DNA from: CAYHBO01 sp964354855
Lineage (GTDB): Bacteria > Babelota > Babeliae > Babelales > RVW-14
Direction of reading: 5' to 3'
DNA: 20,506 nt
Assembly: GCA_964354855.1 (NCBI GenBank)
Contig: CAYHBO010000027.1
Location: 1 to 20,506 of the forward strand
The stretch's first letter is position 1, and every line of letters begins with the position of its first letter. The notes beneath the pieces were generated by a model, which searched no databases, was not told where the DNA came from, and saw nothing but the letters and a program-made list of their open reading frames with translations. Below, piece by piece: positions 1 through 6,784 of this stretch. The position numbers were made by a program, and so were the translations under genes.

Positions 1-54
1 CACCAGCACCAGCACCAGCACCAGCACCAGCACCAGCACCAGCACCAGCACCAG
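1..54 (+). repeat. CACCAG hexanucleotide tandem repeat, 9 perfect copies
   Basis: Nine uninterrupted copies of CACCAG start at the window edge, so the array may be longer outside. Read in the frame of the downstream tectonin gene it encodes alternating Pro-Ala (CCA GCA), a stiff extended linker. A perfect 6-nt unit keeps the frame when copies are gained or lost, so the linker length can vary without breaking the gene. Confidence 0.95.
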
Positions 55-836
55 CTCTATCGTCAATGCAAGCTGTTTGGGGTGTTGGCGGAGCTGCAGA
101 TATTTATATGAGAAAAGGTGTAACGGCACAAAATCCTCAAGGAACTGATTGGATGCTAGTTCAAGGACTGCTTGTTAATATTGCGGTGAGTAGTAATGGA
201 AATGTGTGGGGTATTGGCGGAGCTGGAGATATTTATTTTAGAGCTGGTGTAACTACACAAAATCCTGAAGGAACAGATTGGAAGCAAATTGCTGGTAAGC
301 TTAAGAATATTGCTGTTAATAACCAAGGAACAGTTTGGGGTGTAAATTCAGGAGATGATATTTTCATTAAAACAGGGGTAACATCATCGAATCCTCAAGG
401 TTCAGGTTGGGAACAGATTGGTGGTAAGCTTAAGAATATTACTGTTAATGATCAAGGAACAGTTTGGGGTGTAAATTCAGCAGATGATATTTTCATTAGA
501 ATAGGGGTAACATCATCGAATCCTCAAGGAACCGGTTGGCAGCACATTGATGGTAAGCTTAAGAATATTACTGTTAATGATCAAGGTAGAGTTTGGGGTG
601 TAAATTCAGCAGATGATATTTTCATTAGAATAGGGGTAACATCATCGAATCCTCAAGGAACCGGTTGGCAGCACATTGATGGTAAACTAAAAAATATCAC
701 CGTTGATAACCAAGGAAATGTTTGGGGTGTTAGTTTAGGTAATGACATCTACTTTAGAACCGGTGTAACATCATCGAATCCTCAGGGTACCGGTTGGCAA
801 AATATTCCAGGTAAACTTTTATGGATTGCAAATTAG
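1..836 (+). CDS. tectonin-repeat beta-propeller protein, 5' end outside window
   Basis: This is the C-terminal part of a larger protein. The frame is open from base 3 through the Pro-Ala repeat, then Leu-Ser-Ser, then the ATG at 66, so that ATG is internal and the true start lies upstream of the window. From base 75 the protein is six tandem units of 43 residues (the last 38), each with VWG(V/I), D-I-(Y/F), G-V-T, N-P-(Q/E)-G, W and G-K-L-x-x-I. This is the tectonin (TECPR) pattern; six such units normally close a beta-propeller that binds glycans or proteins. A Pro-Ala linker before a propeller suggests a stalked, exported binding module, though the export signal would be outside the window. 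Units 4 and 5 are nearly identical in DNA. A long hairpin follows the stop. The family call is good; the ligand is unknown. Confidence 0.85.
   Translation, partial: PAPAPAPAPAPAPAPAPALSSMQAVWGVGGAADIYMRKGVTAQNPQGTDWMLVQGLLVNIAVSSNGNVWGIGGAGDIYFRAGVTTQNPEGTDWKQIAGKLKNIAVNNQGTVWGVNSGDDIFIKTGVTSSNPQGSGWEQIGGKLKNITVNDQGTVWGVNSADDIFIRIGVTSSNPQGTGWQHIDGKLKNITVNDQGRVWGVNSADDIFIRIGVTSSNPQGTGWQHIDGKLKNITVDNQGNVWGVSLGNDIYFRTGVTSSNPQGTGWQNIPGKLLWIAN
75..833 (+). repeat. six 129-nt tandem repeats encoding tectonin blades
   Basis: Units begin at 75, 204, 333, 462, 591 and 720, each with GTTTGG or GTGTGG encoding Val-Trp. The first 95 nt of units 4 and 5 (462-556 and 591-685) are identical, and the end of unit 3 closely matches the end of unit 4. 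Units 1, 2 and 6 are more diverged. This indicates recent internal duplication by recombination. Confidence 0.9.
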
Positions 837-855
837 ACTTAGTTAATTTATGACG

Positions 856-907
856 TAAAACAAGTTGAGGTCGATGTATTTTTGTACATCGACCTCAACT
901 TGTTTTA
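856..907. terminator. bidirectional 23-bp hairpin terminator
   Basis: The arms 856-878 and 885-907 are perfect reverse complements around a 6-nt loop (TTTTTG). The A-rich foot on one side becomes a T-rich foot on the other for both strands. It lies between two convergent stop codons (834-836 plus, 918-920 minus), so it can end both transcripts. The stem is longer than usual for a rho-independent terminator. Confidence 0.85.
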
Positions 908-917
908 GAGGATCTTT

Positions 918-1634
918 TTATGGCAAAATCGCCTGTTTAATTTTTCCCGCAGTTAAGTGCCGTTTTTTTCCTGCAATTGGTTCATGAAACGGTTTGATAT
1001 CGAGAGCGTAGAGTAGCGATTCTGCTGATGCGGTCGAAAGTTCTTTCTTTGACCTGTTCTTTAGAACAATGCGGGGTAGTTGTACAAAATTATCAGCAAG
1101 CTTAACGGTATGATGCCAGTTCTCAATACGCTCGATCATTTCTGGATCGATAAGAATGATAATTGAATTATGTGTGCTGATGCTATTTGCTTTTGAAGGT
1201 TTCTCTGCCTGACAGCTTAAAGAGCCATCACTTTGCTCGGTACATACTTCTGATTCACACATAAATGATCCATCTTCGCTCCCTTGGCAATTTAGGGTAA
1301 TGATACGTGATCTCTTTCCTTCAGGAATAGATACATCTTCGATGGTGTTGGCATTTTGAAAGTTTTGATCCAGTGTTTTGGCGATGACAAGTTTATAAAC
1401 ATCAGTTTTATGTTGGGTGATAGGAAAAGCAAAAAAACCATCACTATTACTTATAGCATGTGTGCCATTAAAGATAATACTTAATTTTGGAATTTCATGA
1501 TTATCACTACCATTAACGGTAATATAGCCTTTGAGCATTGTGCGTTTGTTGGTTGGAGCGGAGATGGTTCTTTGAGTAGTAAGTACATTGATGAGACATA
1601 AGAGCATAAGAACTTTTGTGGTAAGTTTTTTCAT
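918..1634 (-). CDS. secreted protein of unknown function
   Basis: I do not recognise this protein (238 residues from the chosen start). It begins MKKLTTKVLMLLCLINVL, a typical signal peptide, so it is probably exported. After it comes a beta-rich stretch (LKGYITVNGSDNHEIP, then NSDGFFAFPI) that resembles a carboxypeptidase-regulatory or transthyretin-like fold with a G-F-F-x-F motif; this is a weak inference. The middle has four cysteines in a short acidic, Ser/Gly-rich segment (CQGSEDGSFMCESEVC and a fourth soon after), perhaps a disulfide-bonded loop. The C-terminus is basic. The start at 1634 is preferred because AAAGGG lies 6 nt upstream; an in-frame ATG at 1649 would add five residues before the signal peptide. 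The gene converges on the tectonin gene and is divergent from the DUF2062 operon. Confidence 0.75.
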   Translation of the reverse strand: MKKLTTKVLMLLCLINVLTTQRTISAPTNKRTMLKGYITVNGSDNHEIPKLSIIFNGTHAISNSDGFFAFPITQHKTDVYKLVIAKTLDQNFQNANTIEDVSIPEGKRSRIITLNCQGSEDGSFMCESEVCTEQSDGSLSCQAEKPSKANSISTHNSIIILIDPEMIERIENWHHTVKLADNFVQLPRIVLKNRSKKELSTASAESLLYALDIKPFHEPIAGKKRHLTAGKIKQAILP

Positions 1635-1677
1635 TAATGACCCTTTCATTTTTTAGTAATAAAATGTATAGCCGCAA

Positions 1678-1706
1678 TTGTAGCATTAAACTGGTTTATG
1701 TATAAT
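1678..1706 (+). promoter_or_regulatory. sigma70-type promoter of the DUF2062-smpB-birA operon
   Basis: TTGTAG (1678-1683) and a perfect TATAAT (1701-1706) are separated by 17 bp. Transcription would begin near 1713, about 45 nt before the first start codon. It lies in the divergent gap with the secreted-protein gene; I saw no equally good promoter for that minus-strand gene. Confidence 0.6.
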
Positions 1707-1758
1707 TGTTTCATGTTACGTGGAATTGTTGATAGTAGTAAAGAGAGGCTTTATTTAG

Positions 1759-2223
1759 ATGGCATTGAAAAATAAAATTAAAGAACTTTTTAGAAAGGCA
1801 ATGGGAACAGGGAGCTCCCCCCACCGGTTGGCGTTGTCCTGTTCCGTTGGCTTTTATATTGCTTTTTCGCCGTTTCCTGGTGCTCATACGATTATTATGA
1901 TTTTTGCTAAATGGCTTTTAAACCTTCATTTTCCCCTCTTATTTTTAACAACTTCATTTAATAATCCTTGGACGATGATTCCCTTTTACTCAGGTGGGTA
2001 TTTATTTGGCTATTGGCTTATTCATGTAGTTTTAGATTTGCATCCTCGATGGACAGTCTCGTTAGCTAAAATTCTTGGATCTGGTAGGATATGCTTGTGG
2101 TCATTTCTTATCGGCGGCAATGTGTTGGGTCTGATAAGTGCTTGTATAAGTTATCCTTTATTTAAACGCGTTTTCACTAAAATGATCGCTAAACGCGCCC
2201 ATTCTTTGGTAAAAAAATCATGA
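1759..2223 (+). CDS. DUF2062 family membrane protein
   Basis: A 154-residue integral membrane protein matching the DUF2062 pattern: a basic N-terminus, then S-P-H-R-L-A-L-S, then G-F-Y-I-A-F-S-P-F-P-G-A-H-T, hydrophobic helices, and F-N-N-P-W-T-M-I-P-F-Y matching the family N-P-x-T-x-P-x-Y motif. About three to four membrane segments are visible (roughly residues 25-60, 70-95 and 110-135). The molecular function of the family is unknown. AGAGAGG at 1742-1748 is the likely ribosome binding site. It is the first gene of a tight operon and overlaps smpB by an ATGA junction (2220-2223), which suggests translational coupling. Confidence 0.85.
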   Translation: MALKNKIKELFRKAMGTGSSPHRLALSCSVGFYIAFSPFPGAHTIIMIFAKWLLNLHFPLLFLTTSFNNPWTMIPFYSGGYLFGYWLIHVVLDLHPRWTVSLAKILGSGRICLWSFLIGGNVLGLISACISYPLFKRVFTKMIAKRAHSLVKKS

Positions 2224-2675
2224 GTGTTATTACTTCAAATAAAAAAGCTTACTTTGACTATGAAATTAACGATACCGTTGAAGTCGGTATTGTGCTTTGT
2301 GGTGATGAAGTAAAATCTATCCGAGCTAAGCAAATATCCTTAAGTGATTCCTATGCGGTTATGCAAAAGGGTGAAGTGGTGTTGTTAAACTGTTACATTG
2401 CTCCCTATTCCCATGCTTACTCGAAATCTGAAGATTATTCTCGTCGTAATAGGGTCTTGTTGCTTCATCGACGTGAGATTAATAAACTTGCCGGTGATAT
2501 TTCTCGTAAAGGTTTAACGCTTATTCCGTTAAAAGTTTATCTTAATGCGCGGGGGTTGGTTAAAATCACCATTGGGATTGCTAAGCATAAGAAATCAGTT
2601 GATAAGAAACAGCAACTTAAAGAGCGAGATATCAAACGTGAGACGCAACGAACGATTAAACAGCATTTTAGTTAG
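2220..2675 (+). CDS. smpB: SsrA-binding protein SmpB
   Basis: SmpB binds tmRNA (SsrA) and delivers it to ribosomes stalled on mRNAs without stop codons. The 151 residues are the normal length. Visible family motifs are N-K-K-A-Y-F-D-Y-E-I near residues 7-16, G-D-E-V-K-S-I-R-A, the D-S-Y-A block, N-C-Y-I-A-P-Y, R-V-L-L-L-H-R-R-E-I, G-L-T-L-I-P-L-K-V-Y and the basic C-terminal tail. Two usually well-kept places differ: the common E-A-G-I is E-V-G-I, and the G-K-K-x-x-D-K-R block reads H-K-K-S-V-D-K-K. The basic character of the tail that enters the decoding centre is kept. The start codon overlaps the DUF2062 stop. No ssrA gene is seen in the window. Confidence 0.95.
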   Translation: MSVITSNKKAYFDYEINDTVEVGIVLCGDEVKSIRAKQISLSDSYAVMQKGEVVLLNCYIAPYSHAYSKSEDYSRRNRVLLLHRREINKLAGDISRKGLTLIPLKVYLNARGLVKITIGIAKHKKSVDKKQQLKERDIKRETQRTIKQHFS

Positions 2676-2678
2676 TTC

Positions 2679-3407
2679 ATGATTGGTCAAAAAATCTATC
2701 GAACCAAAATCACCAGTAACTCTATGGCATGGGCCCGTGAGCATATGCATGATGCGCCTCACGGTTCGGTTTTCTTAGCTGACACGTTTCTTCATGCACA
2801 TGGTCGTCAAGGACGTGCATGGCACGTGCTTCCCGGGCAGATTTTAATTACCCTGCTTCTGAAACCTAAAAAGCTTTTACTCGAACAGCTGCCAGCATTA
2901 AATATGGCAATTTCGCTTGGTATTCTTGAACCGTTCTTGGCTCACAAAGCATCGTTAAAATGGCCAAATGACTTTGTTTTACAAGGTAAAAAACTTGGTG
3001 GCATGATCATGGAAGTCATTTGGAATGACCAAAATCCATACGGAGTTATTGTTGGGTTTGCGTTAAATATCAATACTCTTTTTGAGCAATCGCATGAACT
3101 TTTTTCTACTGCAACCAGCGTATTAATGGTAACGGGGCAGCAATTTGATCTAGAGATTGTTCAACGTAGTTTATTTTCTTCTCTTAACCGTTGGTATCTT
3201 CGTTGGGATTCTGGGGCTTATGATCAAATTTTTCAATTTTGGCGACAACAACAATTGTTGGTTGGTACGGTAATCATAACACACCATAAAAATGGTGATG
3301 TGATTACTGGTGTAGTCTGTGACGTTTTACCAGATGGAGCATTGGTTCTTGAGGTTAACGATGAGAAGCAAGTTATTCAGCATTATATGGTTGAAGCGAT
3401 ACGCTAA
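2679..3407 (+). CDS. birA: biotin--protein ligase (monofunctional BirA type)
   Basis: This enzyme activates biotin with ATP to biotinyl-AMP and transfers it to a lysine of a carrier protein such as the acetyl-CoA carboxylase BCCP subunit. The 242 residues hold the catalytic domain (ITSNSMAWA near residue 11; the adenylate loop H-G-R-Q-G-R-A-W at 41-48; K-W-P-N-D at 94-98; K-K-L-G-G-M-I-M-E-V; G-V-I-V-G-F-A-L-N-I-N near 122-132) and a small C-terminal SH3-like domain. The N-terminal DNA-binding domain of E. coli BirA is missing, so it is a class I ligase that should not repress biotin genes. The start follows the smpB stop by 3 nt with no clear ribosome binding site, so coupling is likely. The final stop overlaps an ATG, but a better start for the next gene lies further on. 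Confidence 0.93.
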   Translation: MIGQKIYRTKITSNSMAWAREHMHDAPHGSVFLADTFLHAHGRQGRAWHVLPGQILITLLLKPKKLLLEQLPALNMAISLGILEPFLAHKASLKWPNDFVLQGKKLGGMIMEVIWNDQNPYGVIVGFALNINTLFEQSHELFSTATSVLMVTGQQFDLEIVQRSLFSSLNRWYLRWDSGAYDQIFQFWRQQQLLVGTVIITHHKNGDVITGVVCDVLPDGALVLEVNDEKQVIQHYMVEAIR

Positions 3408-3436
3408 TGTGTCACCTAGATCATAGGGAACCTTAT

Positions 3437-4345
3437 ATGAAAAAATGGTTATTTTTGGTCGTAAGTTTTTTTTCTTTTGTGTCATCATCTCAGGCTACGA
3501 CATCGTTATTAAAAAAAACTGAATTTGGGGTTGCGTTAGCTTGTGGAGCTGCCGGTCTTGCTGCGTATGGTTGCCATGAGATGATTGATCTAAAAAAACC
3601 GGCTACAGCCTCTCTTGCATCCAAGATGGATATGTCTTTAATGTTTGTGCGTATGGTGCATCATGGGCTTGCTTGTATTAACTATTGGGATGATAGAGAG
3701 ACTATGCAGTATGTCGTTCCCTGGTTGTTATTTGATGCTTATGCTGCGTATAAAATGTTGACTGAGTCAAAGAATGTTGAGCCAGCGGTTGAGGCGATTG
3801 ATGATCCTCAAAAATTTCTTATTGTTCCAGCATTGTTATCCATTGGAAGGGGGATTGCATTATTAGTTGAATGGTATGCTGGGGTAAAGCTTGCATCAGG
3901 AACGAACCAGGATGTTTCTGCTGCGATGTTGTCATTTGCGCGGGCATCAGGGGTTTTAATGAATGATCGTGTTAACGATAAATATGTTGCTTATGAAAAA
4001 GGCTTTGCTACTGGGGTGCTTGGGTTAACGTTATGGTCAGTTTTGAGGCGTAAAAAAACTGAGCCGAGTCAGCTTGCTCAAAAGAATAATGTCCCAGAAG
4101 TGAATCTTTACGAACAGCCGAAACAGCAAGAAATCCAAGTTTTAACAGAAGAGCAAGAAGAATTAGAAGATGTTGAAGAGGAACAAGAAGAAGCGTTTGA
4201 AGAGACTGAAAGAGAAGCGTCAGAAAAACATAAGCCTCAGGACAATAAAGTTAAAAAGTACATCACCCAGGAAGAACGGGATGCAATATTTGCGAAAATC
4301 AAAGCGGACGGACGAATATTGTTAGAACAGCTTAAACGGCGATGA
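3437..4345 (+). CDS. membrane protein with signal peptide and acidic coiled tail
   Basis: Unrecognised, 302 residues. The N-terminus M-K-K-W-L-F-L-V-V-S-F-F-S-F-V is a signal peptide with a possible cleavage after SSSQA. Several hydrophobic stretches follow (EFGVALACGAAGLAAYG; a PWLLFDAYAAYKML segment; FLIVPALLSIGRGIALLVEW; GFATGVLGLTLWSVL), so it probably spans the inner membrane. Residues about 230-275 are almost all Glu with Gln (coiled coil or disordered), then a basic end. The start at 3437 is chosen because AGGGA lies 7-8 nt upstream; an in-frame ATG at 3407, overlapping the birA stop, has no such site and would put ten polar residues before the signal peptide. It is the last gene of the DUF2062-smpB-birA operon. 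Confidence 0.75.
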   Translation: MKKWLFLVVSFFSFVSSSQATTSLLKKTEFGVALACGAAGLAAYGCHEMIDLKKPATASLASKMDMSLMFVRMVHHGLACINYWDDRETMQYVVPWLLFDAYAAYKMLTESKNVEPAVEAIDDPQKFLIVPALLSIGRGIALLVEWYAGVKLASGTNQDVSAAMLSFARASGVLMNDRVNDKYVAYEKGFATGVLGLTLWSVLRRKKTEPSQLAQKNNVPEVNLYEQPKQQEIQVLTEEQEELEDVEEEQEEAFEETEREASEKHKPQDNKVKKYITQEERDAIFAKIKADGRILLEQLKRR

Positions 4346-4377
4346 CCATATCATATTTATTAAGTTTTGATCGATGA

Positions 4378-4416
4378 TAGAAGGCGAGACCAGTATATCC
4401 GGTCTCGCGTATTCTA
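4378..4416. terminator. hairpin between convergent genes
   Basis: GCGAGACC (4384-4391) and GGTCTCGC (4401-4408) form a perfect 8-bp stem around a 9-nt loop; TAGAA/TTCTA (4378-4382, 4412-4416) extend it past a small internal bulge. There is no immediate T-tract on the plus side, only a TTTTTT about ten bases on. It lies between the operon end and the minus-strand pseudogene, so it is a plausible but non-classical terminator. Confidence 0.5.
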
Positions 4417-4428
4417 CAACTGACTTTT

Positions 4429-5258
4429 TTACGTGTTGCGGGTTATTTTATAAAGAGGGCTTGATGTTCTTGGAATAAATAATGGGTGAATAGTTTTCCA
4501 TAGAACGTTAGGAAATATTTCCATATTTTCTTCTGTGATGAGAGTAAAGGTGCAATTGAGTGTGTCTTTACAGTGACCTTGTAAGAGTGTGTTAAAAAGA
4601 TCTCTTTCTGCGGTTTGCGTGTCTTCTTCATTGGGGTCTTTTGTTATCATATGAGCTGGAATATTGCCAATTAAAGAGGTTTTAGTTGAAAAAAATAATG
4701 CAAAATCTTCTATGCATGCGGTTTCAAACGCTGTTTTTGTTACAAAAAATTTGGGACTATGGCGTATGCTAATAATTCCCTGAATAAAAATTGATCCGGT
4801 TGGTTTTAGCATTTGTATGAATTGTTCTAATGCTTGAACGCTCATAAATTTTGCAACTGACCAATCGACAATAATAAAATCGAATCTATTGTGTTGGTTA
4901 GTTATAAGAGGCTCCATGAATTCTTTGTTATTGAAATTTCCACTAAAGCATTTTACGGAGCTTGGAGTAATGATCGAGGTGTGGCGGCGCGGCCTGTTGC
5001 ACCAAGAAATGGTTGTTGATCTTGGTACTTTCCTGTTCCTGTTATGGAATCTTCTCTTGGTTGAGCGCCAACCATTAAGATTTTTGGTGGACGGTTTCCA
5101 GTGCGAGTTTTAGTTGCCTCTGTTTCGTCGTCTGTATCAGATCCAACGGTTATATTTGGAGTTTTTGCGCGTTTCTTCTTAGGTGCAGTATAGCTTTCTG
5201 AAAGCGTCATGCTAAGTAGCAGGAGTAGGCTTGTAAGTATTTTGTTAATCGTTATCAT
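4429..5258 (-). pseudogene. frameshifted member of a secreted VDWSVAKFM family
   Basis: Two minus-strand open frames together match the intact gene at 6777-7745. The first (5258 to 4953) has a good ribosome binding site (AAAGG, 6 nt before the ATG), a signal peptide (ITINKILTSLLLLLSMTLS), a basic segment and PKILMVGAQPREDS, equivalent to QTILMVGSDPGENS in the intact copy. The second (frame open before 4917, down to 4429) has FDFIIVDWSVAKFM, a SIFIQGI strand and the end motif TSSPLYKIT, all shared with the intact copy. The frames differ by one base. From the reading, the break most likely lies between about 4955 and 4995, where ...TPRS in the first frame could continue as IITPSSVKCFSGNF in the second. 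There is no slippery heptamer, so programmed frameshifting is unlikely; a true one-base loss or an assembly error remain. The internal ATG at 4917 lacks a ribosome binding site. Confidence 0.75.
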
Positions 5259-5325
5259 GGTAAACCTTTCTGGTTTTAGTTATTTTAACGTACTTTTTTC
5301 TTTATTAATAATGGTATGGATAAAT

Positions 5326-5404
5326 ATACAAATTGCAAATATTTATAAATAATTAAGCAAAGTAGATATATTTATGTGTTTTTATATTTATTTGCAATTT
5401 GTAT
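5326..5404. repeat. 16-bp perfect inverted repeat in a divergent promoter region
   Basis: ATACAAATTGCAAATA (5326-5341) and its exact reverse complement (5389-5404) flank 47 bp of AT-rich DNA. Each arm has TTGCAA, usable as a -35 box facing outward: towards the ankyrin gene on the plus strand (GATAAT 16 bp further) and towards the frameshifted gene on the minus strand (TACCAT 16 bp further). The rest of the 5259-5461 gap is AT-rich with nothing else recognised. Confidence 0.7.
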
Positions 5405-5419
5405 TGAATATGGGATAAT
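5392..5419 (+). promoter_or_regulatory. possible promoter of the ankyrin gene at 5462
   Basis: TTGCAA (5392-5397), a 16-bp gap, and GATAAT (5414-5419). The -35 box lies inside the right arm of the 16-bp inverted repeat. The call rests on box similarity only, in a region that is AT-rich throughout. Confidence 0.4.
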
Positions 5420-5461
5420 GGATAACGTGAAATATTGATTTACCTTAAAAATTGGGGTTTT

Positions 5462-6784
5462 ATGATAAAGATGATGGTTTTGATAATTAATTTGCTGTTA
5501 GCGGCGAGCTTTGGTGTAGGAGTTTGTGGTATGCAACAAGAATCTGTATATTCTCCAGACGATGAAGTTTTTGTACCTCAAGAAGGATATATCGCTGGTC
5601 AATACGGTGTTATCGGTTACGGTAATCCGTTCACCGCTTGGCCTCAGTTTGATCCCATGAAAGATTACTTAGAGGCGCAGGCTTATGATCGAGTTTGTTC
5701 TGCGATAAAGAATCCTGAAATACAATTGTGTTCAAATCAGAGCTTAGATATTGGTCGAATGAAGTCTGACCTAATGAATTGTTTAAGGCAAATTATTGAG
5801 ATGCATCCTTCGGTTATTAATTTGAGGTCTCAATTCGGACAATCTATTTTAGAGATAGCTTTTGATTGTTTCCGTGATGCTAATTTACAGCATCGACAAA
5901 TTTATTATGGGGTTATTAAGCAGTTATTGTTTCAGGGAGAGTATGTTTGCTTGTCAGCTAGATGGAATGAACTTGTTCATAATTATTGTCAATCCTATGG
6001 AATAAATCTTGATCATCATATTTGGAAAGATTCTGAAGACAGAGACTTCTTACGTATCTTGTCAACAATGTTGTTGCATAAAAATTTTGATCCATCTAAA
6101 GAGGCCTCAGTGTTTCTTCGTAGGCTGATTACTTATTTTTCTTCTTATGCTAATGGGGTTCAAATCAGAGAGGCTTTACATAAGAAGTTTTTTCCGAAAG
6201 AGTCATCTTTCCCGAAAACATCTCAGGAGTTGAGAGACACATTACACCAAGAGTATTTGAATTTTACTGAAACTCAAAAAGCGAAAATTCGTAGTTTTTT
6301 TAATCAAGCTATTTCGATAGTGTGTTTCCCAAAAGCTACTCATTCTATTATAAATACTGGAGAACAGGTTCAATTTTATCAATTTATGTATGAACTAATT
6401 CTGAACCATCCTCATGTTTTACTTCTTACCGATGACCATGAGCGAACGATTTTTCATTATGCATGTTTACATGCTCGCTTTGATATATTTATATTGCTGC
6501 TCTCTCAAGGAGCTGATATTAATGCATTAACAAGAGAAGGTGATTCGGCGTTAAGTTTTATGTTAAAACCTCTTTTGGTAAGAGATGATCTTTGTCATCG
6601 CGAAAAGAATAATATTTCGAAAATTTTTATGTTATTTTGTAACGAAAAAGAAACGAACTTTGGTTTATTGCGATTATTGATTCAAAGCATGCCTAAATGT
6701 TTAGATATGATGGATGTTTTTTACAGAAATCAGGTTCTTTGGTTATTAAAAAAACATGGAATTGATTTTGAGTTAGTTACTTAG
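5462..6784 (+). CDS. secreted protein with C-terminal ankyrin repeats
   Basis: A 440-residue protein of unknown role. The N-terminus MIKMMVLIINLLLAASFGVGVCG is a signal peptide, so it is probably exported. Residues about 25-320 are helical and unrecognised, with several cysteines. Near residues 324-375 an ankyrin-type unit is visible: D-D-H-E-R-T-I-F-H-Y-A-C-L-H-A-R-F-D-I-F-I-L-L-L-S-Q-G-A-D-I-N-A, followed by a partial second unit (R-E-G-D-S-A-L). Ankyrin repeats bind proteins, and secreted ones in intracellular bacteria often act on host targets; that role is inference here. ATG 5462 is preferred over a TTG at 5435 because GGGG sits 5 nt upstream and the signal peptide begins there. Its 3' end overlaps the convergent gene by 8 nt with no terminator between. 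Confidence 0.8.
   Translation: MIKMMVLIINLLLAASFGVGVCGMQQESVYSPDDEVFVPQEGYIAGQYGVIGYGNPFTAWPQFDPMKDYLEAQAYDRVCSAIKNPEIQLCSNQSLDIGRMKSDLMNCLRQIIEMHPSVINLRSQFGQSILEIAFDCFRDANLQHRQIYYGVIKQLLFQGEYVCLSARWNELVHNYCQSYGINLDHHIWKDSEDRDFLRILSTMLLHKNFDPSKEASVFLRRLITYFSSYANGVQIREALHKKFFPKESSFPKTSQELRDTLHQEYLNFTETQKAKIRSFFNQAISIVCFPKATHSIINTGEQVQFYQFMYELILNHPHVLLLTDDHERTIFHYACLHARFDIFILLLSQGADINALTREGDSALSFMLKPLLVRDDLCHREKNNISKIFMLFCNEKETNFGLLRLLIQSMPKCLDMMDVFYRNQVLWLLKKHGIDFELVT

Noticed and set aside
66..68. ATG at 66 as start of the tectonin gene
   Set aside because: The frame is open to the window edge through a Pro-Ala coding repeat and the ATG has no ribosome binding site.
4953..5040. Programmed -1 frameshifting in the split paralogue
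   Set aside because: No slippery heptamer is found in the zero frame of the overlap and no hairpin stands out after it.
4443..5113. Small open frames at 4443-4631 (minus) and 4889-5113 (plus)
   Set aside because: They lie in other frames or on the other strand of the frameshifted gene, without ribosome binding sites or recognisable features.
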